A DNA stretch of 64,000 nt from Piscinibacter gummiphilus (GTDB lineage: Bacteria > Pseudomonadota > Gammaproteobacteria > Burkholderiales > Burkholderiaceae_C), in assembly GCF_002116905.1 (NCBI RefSeq), contig NZ_CP015118.1:1302001-1366000 (forward strand), read 5' to 3'. A program made the position numbers and the translations under genes. Positions 36,381 to 45,286 of this stretch are shown piece by piece; position 1 is the first letter of the stretch; each line of letters begins with the position of its first letter. The notes under the pieces were generated by a model that saw only the letters and a list, made by a program, of their open reading frames with translations, ran no database searches and was not told the origin of the DNA.

Positions 36381-37583
36381 ATGGAGCAACTCAAACAAGG
36401 CACCGACGCGCTGTTCATCCTGCTCGGCGCCATTCTGGTGCTGGCGATGCACGCGGGCTTCGCGTTCCTCGAACTCGGCACGGTCCGCAAGAAGAACCAG
36501 GTCAATGCGCTGGTGAAGATCCTGGTGGACTTCAGCGTGTCGACCCTCGCGTACTTCCTCGTCGGCTACACCGTGGCCTACGGCGTGCAGTTCTTCAGCG
36601 GCGCCGAGACGCTCGCGCAGCGCAACGGCTACGACCTGGTCAAGTTCTTCTTCCTGCTGACCTTCGCGGCGGCCATCCCCGCGATCATCTCGGGCGGCAT
36701 CGCCGAGCGGGCGAAGTTCCATCCGCAGCTGATCGCCACCGCGATCATCGTGGGCCTCGTCTACCCGTTCTTCGAAGGCCTCGTGTGGAACGGCAACCAT
36801 GGCTTCCAGGGCTGGATCAAGTCCGTCGCGGGCGCCGAGTTCCACGACTTCGCCGGGTCGGTGGTGGTGCACGCCGTGGGCGGGTGGCTGGCGCTGCCGG
36901 CCGTGCTGCTGCTGGGCGCGCGCAGCAACCGCTACCGCAAGGACGGTGCGGTGTCGGCCCACCCGCCGTCGAGCATCCCGTTCCTCGCGCTGGGCGCCTG
37001 GGTGCTGGCGGTGGGCTGGTTCGGGTTCAACGTGATGAGCGCGCAGACCATCGACAAGATCTCGGGCCTCGTCGCCGTCAACTCGCTGATGGCGATGGTG
37101 GGCGGCACGCTGGTGGCGGTGCTGCTGGGCCGCAACGACCCCGGCTTCGCGTACAACGGCCCGCTGGCCGGCCTGGTGGCGGTGTGCGCGGGCTCGGACC
37201 TGATGCACCCGGTGGGCGCGCTGGCGGCCGGCGGTGTGGCCGGAGCCATCTTCGTCGTGATGTTCACCTGGACCCAGAACAAGTGGAAGATCGACGACGT
37301 GCTGGGCGTGTGGCCGCTGCACGGCCTGTGCGGCGCCTGGGGCGGCATCGCGGCCGGCATCTTCGGCGGCACGGCACTGGGTGGCCGGGGCGGCGTGAGC
37401 TTCCTCTCGCAGCTGATCGGCACCGTCACGGGCGTGGCCTGGGCGCTGGCCACCGGGTTCGCGGTCTACGGCCTGCTGAAGGTCGTGATGGGCCTGCGGC
37501 TCACGCAGGAAGAGGAATACGAGGGCGCCGACCTCACGGTACACCGCATCACGGCCACGCCGGAGCGCGAGGTCAACTGGTGA
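36381..37583 (+). CDS. amtB: ammonium transporter, Amt family
   Basis: A 400-residue membrane channel for ammonium. Signature segments are VHAVGGWLALPAVLLLGAR and LHGLCGAWGGIAAGIFGG, which supply the pore twin histidines, and the start FILLGAILVLAMHAGFAFLE. ATG 36381 has AGGAAC upstream. No glnK gene is adjacent, unlike many Proteobacteria. The promoter carries NtrC and sigma-54-type elements. The ureide importer operon begins about 1.2 kb downstream. Confidence 0.95.
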   Translation: MEQLKQGTDALFILLGAILVLAMHAGFAFLELGTVRKKNQVNALVKILVDFSVSTLAYFLVGYTVAYGVQFFSGAETLAQRNGYDLVKFFFLLTFAAAIPAIISGGIAERAKFHPQLIATAIIVGLVYPFFEGLVWNGNHGFQGWIKSVAGAEFHDFAGSVVVHAVGGWLALPAVLLLGARSNRYRKDGAVSAHPPSSIPFLALGAWVLAVGWFGFNVMSAQTIDKISGLVAVNSLMAMVGGTLVAVLLGRNDPGFAYNGPLAGLVAVCAGSDLMHPVGALAAGGVAGAIFVVMFTWTQNKWKIDDVLGVWPLHGLCGAWGGIAAGIFGGTALGGRGGVSFLSQLIGTVTGVAWALATGFAVYGLLKVVMGLRLTQEEEYEGADLTVHRITATPEREVNW

Positions 37584-37584
37584 G

Positions 37585-38685
37585 TCAGGCCGCCCGGCGC
37601 ACCTGGTACCCCTCCGCCTCGCGGCGCTTGGCCGCGTAGCGCGCCAGCAGCGCGTCGGCCGGCTGGCCCGCATCGTCGCCCAGCAGGGCGCCGCGCGCCG
37701 CCAGCAGGGCGTGGTTTGCCCGCAGTGCGTCGAGCAGCCAGTCGACCCGGCGCAGCGTATTGGGCGTGCAGGTCTGGCCGTGCAGATCGTCCTCGAGGTC
37801 GATGGTGTGCGAGCGCCAACCCTCGCACAGCCACAGGGCCCGCAGGTCTCCGGCCAATCCGGCCTGCCAGGTGGCGGTGATGGCGTCGAGCCAGCCGAGC
37901 ACGGTGGTGGTGGCGCCGTCGACCGCCAGTTCCTCGCGCAGACGGTGGTACGTGGCGAGCGCGATCGTCTTCTCCCGGCGGAACGCTTCCAGGGCCTCGG
38001 CCTCCGGCAGGTCGAGCCAGGCGCCGAACGCGTGGCGCGACTCGATGCGTTCGGCGAGGTGGCACTGCGGCGCGGCCGAGCCGTCGCCCGCGCTGTTGAA
38101 CTGGCACAGCGGGTCGAAGCGGTACATGTAGCCGAAGTCGAAGAGCCACACCTGGCGGCCGTCGTCCATCAGGTTGCCGGGGCAGAAGTCCCATTCGAAG
38201 AAGCCGGCGCGCACCAGTTCGCGGCCCGTGTCGAACACCTGGCGCAGCCGGCGCTCGTCCCAGGTGCGCAGCAGTTCGCCGTCGATCCACGGCGACACGA
38301 TGATCCCGTGGCGCAGGCTGCCGTACACCGTGTCCACGATGCCGGCGAACCGCGCCCGGCCGCCGGGCTGCGCCTTCAGCGCCGCGAGTTCGGCGCGGCG
38401 CTGCAGCTCGTTCAGGAACGAGGTCTGACCGTCCGGGCCCTGGACGAGGCACGGCGTGCGCGCCCGCTTCACCGCCCAGTCCCGACCGCTGGCATGAACC
38501 TTGTAGACGACCGCCGTGAGGCCGCCGTCGAACACCGCCCGCACGGCGGGGTGGTGCCCGTCGAGCGTGCGCAGCTCCTCGACGGGCAGCGGGCACTCGC
38601 GGGCATCGCCCACCTCCACGTCGCGGCCGGAGGCCACGAAATCGAGCTGGGATCGGCGGCGTTCTGATTCGATCAAGATGTCCAT
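37585..38685 (-). CDS. kinase-fold protein of unknown function
   Basis: A 366-residue soluble protein with a complete set of kinase-fold residues: Lys73 in DWAVKRAR, Glu93 (possible alphaC), the catalytic-loop-like FEWDFCPGNL (Asp166, Asn171) and LFDFG (Asp183). The HRD of protein kinases is EWD here. I do not recognise the family; it could phosphorylate a small molecule or protein. It converges with amtB, one base between stops. Its start is 157 bp before the divergent binding-protein gene. Confidence 0.75.
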   Translation of the reverse strand: MDILIESERRRSQLDFVASGRDVEVGDARECPLPVEELRTLDGHHPAVRAVFDGGLTAVVYKVHASGRDWAVKRARTPCLVQGPDGQTSFLNELQRRAELAALKAQPGGRARFAGIVDTVYGSLRHGIIVSPWIDGELLRTWDERRLRQVFDTGRELVRAGFFEWDFCPGNLMDDGRQVWLFDFGYMYRFDPLCQFNSAGDGSAAPQCHLAERIESRHAFGAWLDLPEAEALEAFRREKTIALATYHRLREELAVDGATTTVLGWLDAITATWQAGLAGDLRALWLCEGWRSHTIDLEDDLHGQTCTPNTLRRVDWLLDALRANHALLAARGALLGDDAGQPADALLARYAAKRREAEGYQVRRAA

Positions 38686-38769
38686 GGGCGCATTCTGCCC
38701 CGAGGTCTCCAGAACGCGCAAACACCGCATGGACATTGGGCGGATCGCCCCGTGCTGGTGCCGAAAGGC

Positions 38770-38785
38770 TGGCACAGGCGTTGCA
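38770..38785 (+). promoter_or_regulatory. sigma-54-type promoter of the ureide importer operon
   Basis: TGGCAC-N5-TTGCA, an exact match to the core sigma-54 consensus, with GG at 38771-38772 and GC at 38783-38784. The predicted start of transcription is near 38796, giving a leader of about 47 bases before the ATG at 38843. Confidence 0.8.
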
Positions 38786-38795
38786 TGTATACAAG
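38784..38795. promoter_or_regulatory. GntR-type operator overlapping the promoter
   Basis: CATGTATACAAG, containing the perfect palindrome TGTATACA, the kind bound by GntR/FCD regulators. It overlaps the -12 element and start site. Ten of 12 bases match the motif at 58060-58071 upstream of atzF. Confidence 0.6.
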
Positions 38796-38842
38796 AAGGT
38801 GTCCAAACCCGGCGCCCCAGCAAACGCACACAGGAGTGAAAG

Positions 38843-39952
38843 ATGGCACGGCACGTTTTCGATCGGCGGGAGGTTCTCAAGGGCGCAGTCGGGGCCTCGC
38901 TGGCCCTCGGCGGGCTGGGCGCGGCGCGCGCCCAGGCGCCCGTCTCCGTGGGCTTCATCTACGTGGGCCCGAAGGACGACTACGGCTACAACCAGGCGCA
39001 GGCCGAGGCCGCCGCCCTGGTGAAGAAGATGCCCGGCGTGAAGATCGTCGAGGAGGAGAACGTGCCCGAGACCAACGCCGTGCAGAAGGCGATGCAGGGC
39101 ATGATCTCGCAGGACGGTGCGTCGCTGCTGTTCCCCACCTCGTACGGCTACTTCGACCCGCACACCCTCGCCGTCGCCGGCAAGAACCCCAACGTGCGCT
39201 TCGCCCACTGCGGCGGCCTGTGGACCGAAGGAAAGCACCCGAAGAACACGGGCAGCTACTTCGGCTACATCGACGAGTGCCAGTACCTCAACGGCGTCGT
39301 GGCCGGCCACATGACCAAGAGCAAGAAGCTCGGGTTCATCGCCGCCAAGCCGATCCCGCAGGTGCTGCGCAACATCAACGCGTTCACGATGGGTGCACGC
39401 TCCGTCGACCCGTCCATCACCACCACGGTGATCTTCACGGGCGACTGGTCCATGCCGGTCAAGGAAGCCGAGGCCACCAACGGCCTGGCCGACCAGGGCG
39501 TGGACGTCTTCACGATGCACGTGGACGGCCCGAAGGTCATCGTCGAGACCGCGGCCAAGCGCGGCAAGATGGTGTGCGGCTACCACGCGAGCCAGGCCAA
39601 GCTGGCCCCGAACGCCTACCTCACCGGTGCCGAGTGGAACTGGATCACCGCGTACACCACGATGATCGACGCCGCCCGCAGCGGCAAGCCGCACCCGAAC
39701 TTCGTGCGCGGCGGCCTGAAGGAAGGTTTCGTGAAGCCGTCGGCCTACGGCCCCACGGTGTCTGCGCCGGCACGCAAGCAAGCCGACGAGATGAAGGCCA
39801 AGATGATCGCCGGCACCTTCGACATCTTCACCGGCCCGGTCAAGGACAACACGGGCAAGGTCGTCGTGCCCGCGGGCAAGGCGTACAAGCAGACCGACAT
39901 CGCGCTCGAGGGCATGAACTACCTCGTCGAAGGCGTGGTGGGCAAGGTCTGA
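38843..39952 (+). CDS. BMP-family ABC transporter substrate-binding protein
   Basis: A 369-residue periplasmic protein of the basic membrane protein (Med/TmpC) family, usually for nucleosides or related heterocycles. The N-terminus FDRREVLKGAVGASLALGG resembles a Tat signal. Family pattern: VGFIYVGPKDDYGYNQAQAE, then GYIDECQYLNGVVAGHM. CAGGAG precedes the ATG. It is the first gene of an operon with two permeases, an ATPase, a formamidase and two cysteine hydrolases, so the ligand is probably a nitrogen-rich amide or ureide (inference). Confidence 0.9.
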   Translation: MARHVFDRREVLKGAVGASLALGGLGAARAQAPVSVGFIYVGPKDDYGYNQAQAEAAALVKKMPGVKIVEEENVPETNAVQKAMQGMISQDGASLLFPTSYGYFDPHTLAVAGKNPNVRFAHCGGLWTEGKHPKNTGSYFGYIDECQYLNGVVAGHMTKSKKLGFIAAKPIPQVLRNINAFTMGARSVDPSITTTVIFTGDWSMPVKEAEATNGLADQGVDVFTMHVDGPKVIVETAAKRGKMVCGYHASQAKLAPNAYLTGAEWNWITAYTTMIDAARSGKPHPNFVRGGLKEGFVKPSAYGPTVSAPARKQADEMKAKMIAGTFDIFTGPVKDNTGKVVVPAGKAYKQTDIALEGMNYLVEGVVGKV

Positions 39953-39968
39953 CCGAAGGGACGCCACC

Positions 39969-41063
39969 ATGGCCCTGTCGCCCTCCCAGCGCAACGCCAT
40001 CGATTCGGTGGTGCTGCCCATCGCCGCGATGGCCGGCGCGCTGCTGCTGTTCGGCCTCTTCATCTGGTTTGGCGGAAAGAGCCCGGTGGAGGCCTGGACG
40101 CTGCTCTTCAAGGGCGCGTTCGGCGACTGGTTCTCCTGGCAGAACACCCTGCAGCGCGCCGCGCCGCTGATGCTCACGGCGCTGTGCGTGGCGATCCCCG
40201 CGCGCGCAGGCCTCGTCGTGATCGGTGGCGAGGGCGCGCTGGTGCTGGGCGGCCTCGCGTGCGCCGCGGTGCCGTACGCGTTCACGCTGCCCGACAACGG
40301 CGTGGGCACGGCCATCGTGCTCGCCGCCGCCGCGGTGGCGGGCGCGGCCTGGGTGGCGCTTGCCGGCGTGCTGCGCCAGTACCGCGGCGTCAACGAGACC
40401 ATCAGCAGCCTGCTGCTCTCGTACACCGCGGTGTCGCTGTTCAAGCACGCGGTGGAGGGCCCGATGCGCGACCCGGCCAGCCTCAACAAGCCGTCCACGC
40501 TGTCGCTCAGCGAGGGCATCCGCATCGGCACCATCGCCGGCTCCGACATCCACTGGGGCCTCGTCTTCGGCATCGCCGCGTGCCTGCTGCTCGGCACCTG
40601 GCTCTTCTTCACCGCATCCGGCTTCGCCACCCGCGTGGTGGGCGGCAACGTGCGCGCCGCGCTGATCGTGGGCCTGCCGGGCCACCGCATCGTGATCGCT
40701 GCCTGCGCCGTGGGTGGCGCGTGTGCCGGTCTCGCCGGCGGCATCGAGGTCGCGGCCGTGCACACGAACGCCAACGCCTCGCTGATCGCGGGGCTCGGCT
40801 ACACCGGCATCCTCGTCGCGTTCGTCGCGCGGCAGAACCCGTGGGCCGTGATTCCCGTCGCGATCCTGTTCGGCGGCTTCGGCGCGGCGGGCAGCCTGCT
40901 GCAGCGGCGCATGGACGTGCCCGACGCGTCGGTGATGGTGCTGCAGGGCTTCGCGTTCCTGCTGATCCTCGCGAGCGAGGCGCTCCGTGGCCGTTCGTGG
41001 TTCCCGAAGCGGCCTGTCGTGCCCAAGGTGGCGCCCAACACCGTGATCAAGGCCAACGCATGA
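39969..41063 (+). CDS. ABC transporter permease, BMP/branched-chain type (1)
   Basis: A 364-residue inner-membrane permease with about ten hydrophobic helices. The segment NETISSLLLSYTAVSLFKHAVEGP is a hallmark of the YufP/NupP-type permeases that pair with BMP binding proteins. It starts 17 bp after the binding-protein gene. The stop overlaps the next permease start (ATGA). Confidence 0.92.
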   Translation: MALSPSQRNAIDSVVLPIAAMAGALLLFGLFIWFGGKSPVEAWTLLFKGAFGDWFSWQNTLQRAAPLMLTALCVAIPARAGLVVIGGEGALVLGGLACAAVPYAFTLPDNGVGTAIVLAAAAVAGAAWVALAGVLRQYRGVNETISSLLLSYTAVSLFKHAVEGPMRDPASLNKPSTLSLSEGIRIGTIAGSDIHWGLVFGIAACLLLGTWLFFTASGFATRVVGGNVRAALIVGLPGHRIVIAACAVGGACAGLAGGIEVAAVHTNANASLIAGLGYTGILVAFVARQNPWAVIPVAILFGGFGAAGSLLQRRMDVPDASVMVLQGFAFLLILASEALRGRSWFPKRPVVPKVAPNTVIKANA

Positions 41064-41980
41064 CCGCCGACCTCGTCTTCAATGTCTTGATCGCCGTGCT
41101 CGGCGGCGCGATCCGGGTGGGCACGCCGTTCCTGATGGTGAGCCTCGGCGAGTGCCTCACCGAAAAGGCCGGGCGCATCAACCTGGGCCTCGAAGGGGTG
41201 CTGGTGCTGTCGGCCATGGCCGGCTTCGGCGGTGCGTACCTCACCGGCAACGTGTGGGCCGGCGTGCTGATCGCCGGCTGCAGCGGTGCGCTGCTCGCGC
41301 TGCTGCACGGGCTCGTGTGTTCGCTGCCGCGCGTGAATGACGTGGCCACCGGCATCGCGCTGATGCTGCTCGGCAGCGGCCTCGCGTTCTACCTCGGCAA
41401 GCCGCTGATCCAGCCGCAGGCGCCGCAGATCCCGCCGCTGCCGCTCGGCGACTGGAGTTCGTCCGCCCAGGTGCGCTCGGCGCTGCAGGTCAACGCGCTG
41501 TTCCCGATCGGCGTGGCCATCGCCGCGCTGATGGCGTGGGGCTTCCGCTCGACCCGCATCGGCCTCGTGCTGCGCATGGCGGGCGACTCCACCGACGCCA
41601 CGCGGGCGCTCGGGTATTCCGTCAACACGATCCGCACGGCCGCCACGGTGGCCGGCGGGTTCATCGCGGGGCTGGGCGGCGCCTCGCTGTCGCTGTACTA
41701 CCCCGGCAGCTGGAACGAGGGCCTGTCGAGTGGGCAGGGCCTGATCGCGGTGGCCCTCGTGATCTTCGCGCGCTGGAACCCGTGGCGCTGCCTGTGGGCC
41801 GCGCTGCTGTTCGGCGGCGCCGGTGCACTCGGACCGGCGCTGCAGTCGGTCGGGATCAGCAGCGGCTACTACCTTTTCAATGCGGTGCCGTACGTGCTGA
41901 CGCTGGCGATCCTGGTGTGGACCTGCTCCCCCTCGCGCAGCGTCAAGGGCATGCCGGCCGAACTGGGCGTGACACGGTGA
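41060..41980 (+). CDS. ABC transporter permease, BMP/branched-chain type (2)
   Basis: A 306-residue permease, partner of the previous one. LGECLTEKAGRINLGLEGVLVLSAMAG is the conserved N-terminal segment of this family, and IRTAATVAGGFIAGLGGA a later one. It overlaps its neighbour by four bases and is followed 13 bp later by the formamidase gene. Confidence 0.92.
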   Translation: MTADLVFNVLIAVLGGAIRVGTPFLMVSLGECLTEKAGRINLGLEGVLVLSAMAGFGGAYLTGNVWAGVLIAGCSGALLALLHGLVCSLPRVNDVATGIALMLLGSGLAFYLGKPLIQPQAPQIPPLPLGDWSSSAQVRSALQVNALFPIGVAIAALMAWGFRSTRIGLVLRMAGDSTDATRALGYSVNTIRTAATVAGGFIAGLGGASLSLYYPGSWNEGLSSGQGLIAVALVIFARWNPWRCLWAALLFGGAGALGPALQSVGISSGYYLFNAVPYVLTLAILVWTCSPSRSVKGMPAELGVTR

Positions 41981-41993
41981 CAAGGAGCAGTGC

Positions 41994-43022
41994 ATGAGTG
42001 GCCTCGGGGGATTGAACAAGTCGAAGCAGGGCGTGGTGGTGGGCCTCGTGCAGCTGCAGCTGCCGTCGGTGAAGACGAAGGCCGACCTCACGGCGCAGAC
42101 GGCGCGCGTGTGCGAACTCGTGGGCAAGGCCCGGCGCAACCAGGGCACGATGGACCTCGTCGTGTTCCCCGAGTACGCGCTGCACGGCCTGTCGATGGAC
42201 ACTTCGCCGGAGATCATGTGCGCGCTCGACGGCCCCGAGGTGACCGCGCTGCGCGACGCCTGCCGCGAGTACCGCATCTGGGGCTGTTTCTCGATCATGG
42301 AGGCGAACCCGCACGGCAACCCGTACAACAGCGGTCTGATCGTCGACGACACCGGCCACATCCGCCTGTACTACCGCAAGCTGCACCCATGGGTGCCGGT
42401 GGAGCCGTGGGAGCCCGGCAACGTGGGCGTGCCGGTGTGCGACGGCCCGAACGGCAGCAAGCTCGCGCTGATCATCTGCCACGACGGCATGTTCCCCGAG
42501 ATGGCGCGCGAGGCCGCCTACAAGGGCGCCGAGATCATCCTGCGCACCGCCGGCTACACCGCGCCCATCCGCCACGCGTGGAAGGTGACGAACCAGGCCA
42601 ACGCGTTCTGCAACCTCGCGTACACCGCCAGCGTGTGCCTGTGCGGCAGCGACGGCACCTTCGACTCGATGGGCGAGGGCATGTTCTGCAGCTTCGACGG
42701 CACCGTGATGGTCGAGGGCGGCGGCCGACCCGACGAGATCATCACGTGCGAGCTGCGGCCCGACCTCGTGCGCGAGGCTCGCCAGGGCTGGGGCGTCGAG
42801 AACAACATCTACCAGCTCTACCACCGCGGCTACGTCGCCGTGAAAGGTGGCGCCCAGGACTGCCCGTACACCTTCATGAAGGACATGGCCGCCGGCCGCT
42901 ACCGCCTGCCATGGTCCGTCGACGTGACCGACGGCACCTCGTGCGGCTTCGATGCGCCCACGCGCGCGTACGCCGGTCCGCAGGCCCACCCCCTCGTCCC
43001 CGACTCGCGCAAGGCCGACTGA
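41994..43022 (+). CDS. formamidase, nitrilase superfamily
   Basis: Hydrolyses formamide (or a related short amide) to ammonia and formate. The 342-residue protein has the nitrilase Glu60-Lys129-Cys162 triad in VFPEY, YYRKLHPW and ICHDGMFPE; the spacing and the segments resemble Helicobacter AmiF. It lies inside the importer operon between the permease and BiuH-like genes, with RBS AAGGAG before the ATG. The role with a ureide pathway, for example on a formamide or formylurea product, is inferred. Confidence 0.88.
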   Translation: MSGLGGLNKSKQGVVVGLVQLQLPSVKTKADLTAQTARVCELVGKARRNQGTMDLVVFPEYALHGLSMDTSPEIMCALDGPEVTALRDACREYRIWGCFSIMEANPHGNPYNSGLIVDDTGHIRLYYRKLHPWVPVEPWEPGNVGVPVCDGPNGSKLALIICHDGMFPEMAREAAYKGAEIILRTAGYTAPIRHAWKVTNQANAFCNLAYTASVCLCGSDGTFDSMGEGMFCSFDGTVMVEGGGRPDEIITCELRPDLVREARQGWGVENNIYQLYHRGYVAVKGGAQDCPYTFMKDMAAGRYRLPWSVDVTDGTSCGFDAPTRAYAGPQAHPLVPDSRKAD

Positions 43023-43023
43023 C

Positions 43024-43713
43024 ATGGAACGCTACATCGCCGCCGAACCGTACCGCTGGCCGTTCGACGGCCGGATGTCCCCGCAGGACACGGCCCTGGT
43101 CATCATCGACATGCAGGTCGACTTCTGCGGCCCGGGAGGGTACGTCGACAAGATGGGCTACGACATCTCGCTGACCCGTGCGCCCATCGAGCCGCTGAAG
43201 CGCCTGCTCGCCGCGATGCGCGCGAAGGGCTACCCCGTCATCCACACGCGCGAAGGCCACAAGCCCGACCTCTCGGACCTGCCGGCCAACAAGCGCTGGC
43301 GCTCGCGACAGATCGGCACGAACGGCATCGGCATCGGTGACGTGGGGCCGTGCGGCCGCATCCTGACGATCGGCGAGCCGGGCTGGGAGATCATCCCGGA
43401 ACTGGCCCCGCTGCCCGGCGAACCGGTGATCGACAAACCCGGCAAGGGCTCGTTCTACGCGACCAACTTCGAGTTGGTGCTGAAGACGCTGGGCATCCGC
43501 AACCTGATCCTCACCGGCATCACGACGGACGTGTGCGTGCACACGACGATGCGCGACGCGAACGACCGCGGCTACGAATGCCTGATCGTCTCCGACTGCA
43601 CCGCCGCCACCGACGCGGGCAACCACGCGGCGGCGCTGAAGATGGTGACGATGCAGGGCGGGGTGTTCGGCGCGGTGTCGGATGCCGCCTCGATCATCGA
43701 GGGTCTCGCATGA
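43024..43713 (+). CDS. biuH: biuret-hydrolase-like cysteine hydrolase (isochorismatase family)
   Basis: A 229-residue cysteine hydrolase very similar, as I recall it, to Rhizobium biuret hydrolase, which converts biuret to allophanate and ammonia. Catalytic triad Asp29 (IIDMQVDF), Lys138 (IDKPGKGSF) and Cys171 (TTDVCVHTT) are all present. Lys141 and Gln211 line up with residues recalled as binding biuret. The N-terminus PYRWPFDGRMSPQDTALVIID also fits. It starts one base after the formamidase stop and overlaps the ATPase start (ATGA). Guanylurea hydrolase is a close relative and cannot be excluded. Confidence 0.75.
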   Translation: MERYIAAEPYRWPFDGRMSPQDTALVIIDMQVDFCGPGGYVDKMGYDISLTRAPIEPLKRLLAAMRAKGYPVIHTREGHKPDLSDLPANKRWRSRQIGTNGIGIGDVGPCGRILTIGEPGWEIIPELAPLPGEPVIDKPGKGSFYATNFELVLKTLGIRNLILTGITTDVCVHTTMRDANDRGYECLIVSDCTAATDAGNHAAALKMVTMQGGVFGAVSDAASIIEGLA

Positions 43714-45266
43714 CGGCCCCGCTCGACCCGGTGCCGCGCCCCACCGGTGCGCTGGCGCTCGACACGTTCGAGCTGACCAAACGCTTCGGTGCGTTCACCG
43801 CGCTCGACGGCGTCTCGCTGCACGTGCGGCCGGGCACGGTGCACGCGCTGCTGGGTGAAAACGGCGCCGGCAAGAGCACGCTGGTGAAGTGTGTGGTGGG
43901 CTACCAGCGCGCCGAACACGGCGCCGTGCTGATCGACGGCCGCGAGCGCGACATCTCGACGCCCGTGGTCGCGCGCGAGCTGGGCATCGGCATGGTGTAC
44001 CAGCACTTCACCGTGGTGCCCGGCATGACCGTGGCCGAGAACCTGCTGCTCGCGCGCGGCAAGCTGCCCGCGGTGATCGACTGGAAGGCGGTGCGTGCCG
44101 AACTCACGGCCTTCCTCGCCACCACGCCGTTCCGCCTCGACCTCGACGCCACCCCGCAGGACCTGTCGGCCGGGCAGAAGCAGAAGCTCGAGATCCTGAA
44201 GCAGCTGCTGCTGAAGCCGCGCCTGCTGATCCTCGACGAACCCACGTCGGTGCTGACGCCGCAGGAGGCCGACGAGGTGCTGGGCCTGCTGCGCGACCGC
44301 GCGCACGCGGGCGAGTGCAGCATCGTGATGATCACGCACAAGTTCCGCGAGGTCAGCGCCTACGCCGACGACGTGAGCGTGTTGCGCAAGGGCCGGCTCG
44401 TGGCCGCGCATCGCGTGGCCGAGACCGATCCGCAGCAGCTGGCCGTCGAGATGGTGGGCGGGGCCGACGAGGCCCGCACCGAGTTCGCGCCCCCCGAGCG
44501 ATCGGGCAAGCCCCGCGGCGCGCCGCGCCTGCGGGTGACGTCGCTCGTGGTCGACGGCGACCGGGGCGAACGGGCCGTCGACGGTCTCGACATCGCGGTG
44601 CACGCCGGCGAGATCGTCGGCATCGCCGGCGTGTCCGGCAACGGGCAGCGCGAGTTCGCCGAATCGCTCGTGGGCCAGCGCCGGCGCGTGTCGGGCGAGG
44701 TGTGGGTGGGCGAGGAGCGCTTCCGCGCCACCCGCGCCCAGAACCAGCGCCTGAAGGTGCGCAGCCTGCCCGAGGAGCCGCTGCGCAACGCGTGCGTGGG
44801 CGAGATGAGCGTGGCCGCGAACATCGGCCTGCGGCGCTTCGACGAGGCGCCGGTGGTGCGCGCGGGCTGGCTGCGCGGCCGCTTCCTGCGCGAGCGCGCC
44901 CGCGCGCTGATCCACACCTTCGGCGTCAAGACGCAGGGCGAGCAGGCCCCCATCCGGTCGTTGAGCGGCGGCAACGTGCAGCGCGCGGTGCTGGCGCGTG
45001 AGCTGAGCGACGATGCCGACGTGCTGATCGTCTCGAACCCGGTGTTCGGCCTCGACTTCGCTGCCGTCGCCGAGATCCACCAGCGGCTGATGGACGTGCG
45101 CAACCGTGGCGGGGCCGTGCTGCTGATCAGCGAGGACCTCGACGAGCTGATGACCCTGTCCGACCGCATCGCCGTGATGAGCGAGGGGCGCGTGGTGCAC
45201 GAGACCGATGCCGTGACGGCCGACCGCAACGCGCTGGGCGCGTTCATGGGTGGCACGGCGCATTGA
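43710..45266 (+). CDS. ABC transporter ATPase, double-NBD (BMP/sugar type)
   Basis: A 518-residue fusion of two nucleotide-binding domains. The first has GENGAGKST, LSAGQKQKLEILKQL and LLILDEPTSVL. The second is degenerate: its Walker A reads GVSGNGQRE and the Walker B region SNPVFGLD, as in RbsA-like ATPases where only one site hydrolyses ATP. It overlaps the BiuH-like gene by four bases, so hydrolase and transporter are made together. Confidence 0.92.
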   Translation: MTAPLDPVPRPTGALALDTFELTKRFGAFTALDGVSLHVRPGTVHALLGENGAGKSTLVKCVVGYQRAEHGAVLIDGRERDISTPVVARELGIGMVYQHFTVVPGMTVAENLLLARGKLPAVIDWKAVRAELTAFLATTPFRLDLDATPQDLSAGQKQKLEILKQLLLKPRLLILDEPTSVLTPQEADEVLGLLRDRAHAGECSIVMITHKFREVSAYADDVSVLRKGRLVAAHRVAETDPQQLAVEMVGGADEARTEFAPPERSGKPRGAPRLRVTSLVVDGDRGERAVDGLDIAVHAGEIVGIAGVSGNGQREFAESLVGQRRRVSGEVWVGEERFRATRAQNQRLKVRSLPEEPLRNACVGEMSVAANIGLRRFDEAPVVRAGWLRGRFLRERARALIHTFGVKTQGEQAPIRSLSGGNVQRAVLARELSDDADVLIVSNPVFGLDFAAVAEIHQRLMDVRNRGGAVLLISEDLDELMTLSDRIAVMSEGRVVHETDAVTADRNALGAFMGGTAH

Positions 45267-45286
45267 ACAACGACTGGAACGACCCG

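Noticed and set aside
37466..40774. Minus-strand open frame of 1102 codons
   Set aside because: Shadow of the BMP operon and the kinase-fold gene; high GC creates stop-free antisense frames here.
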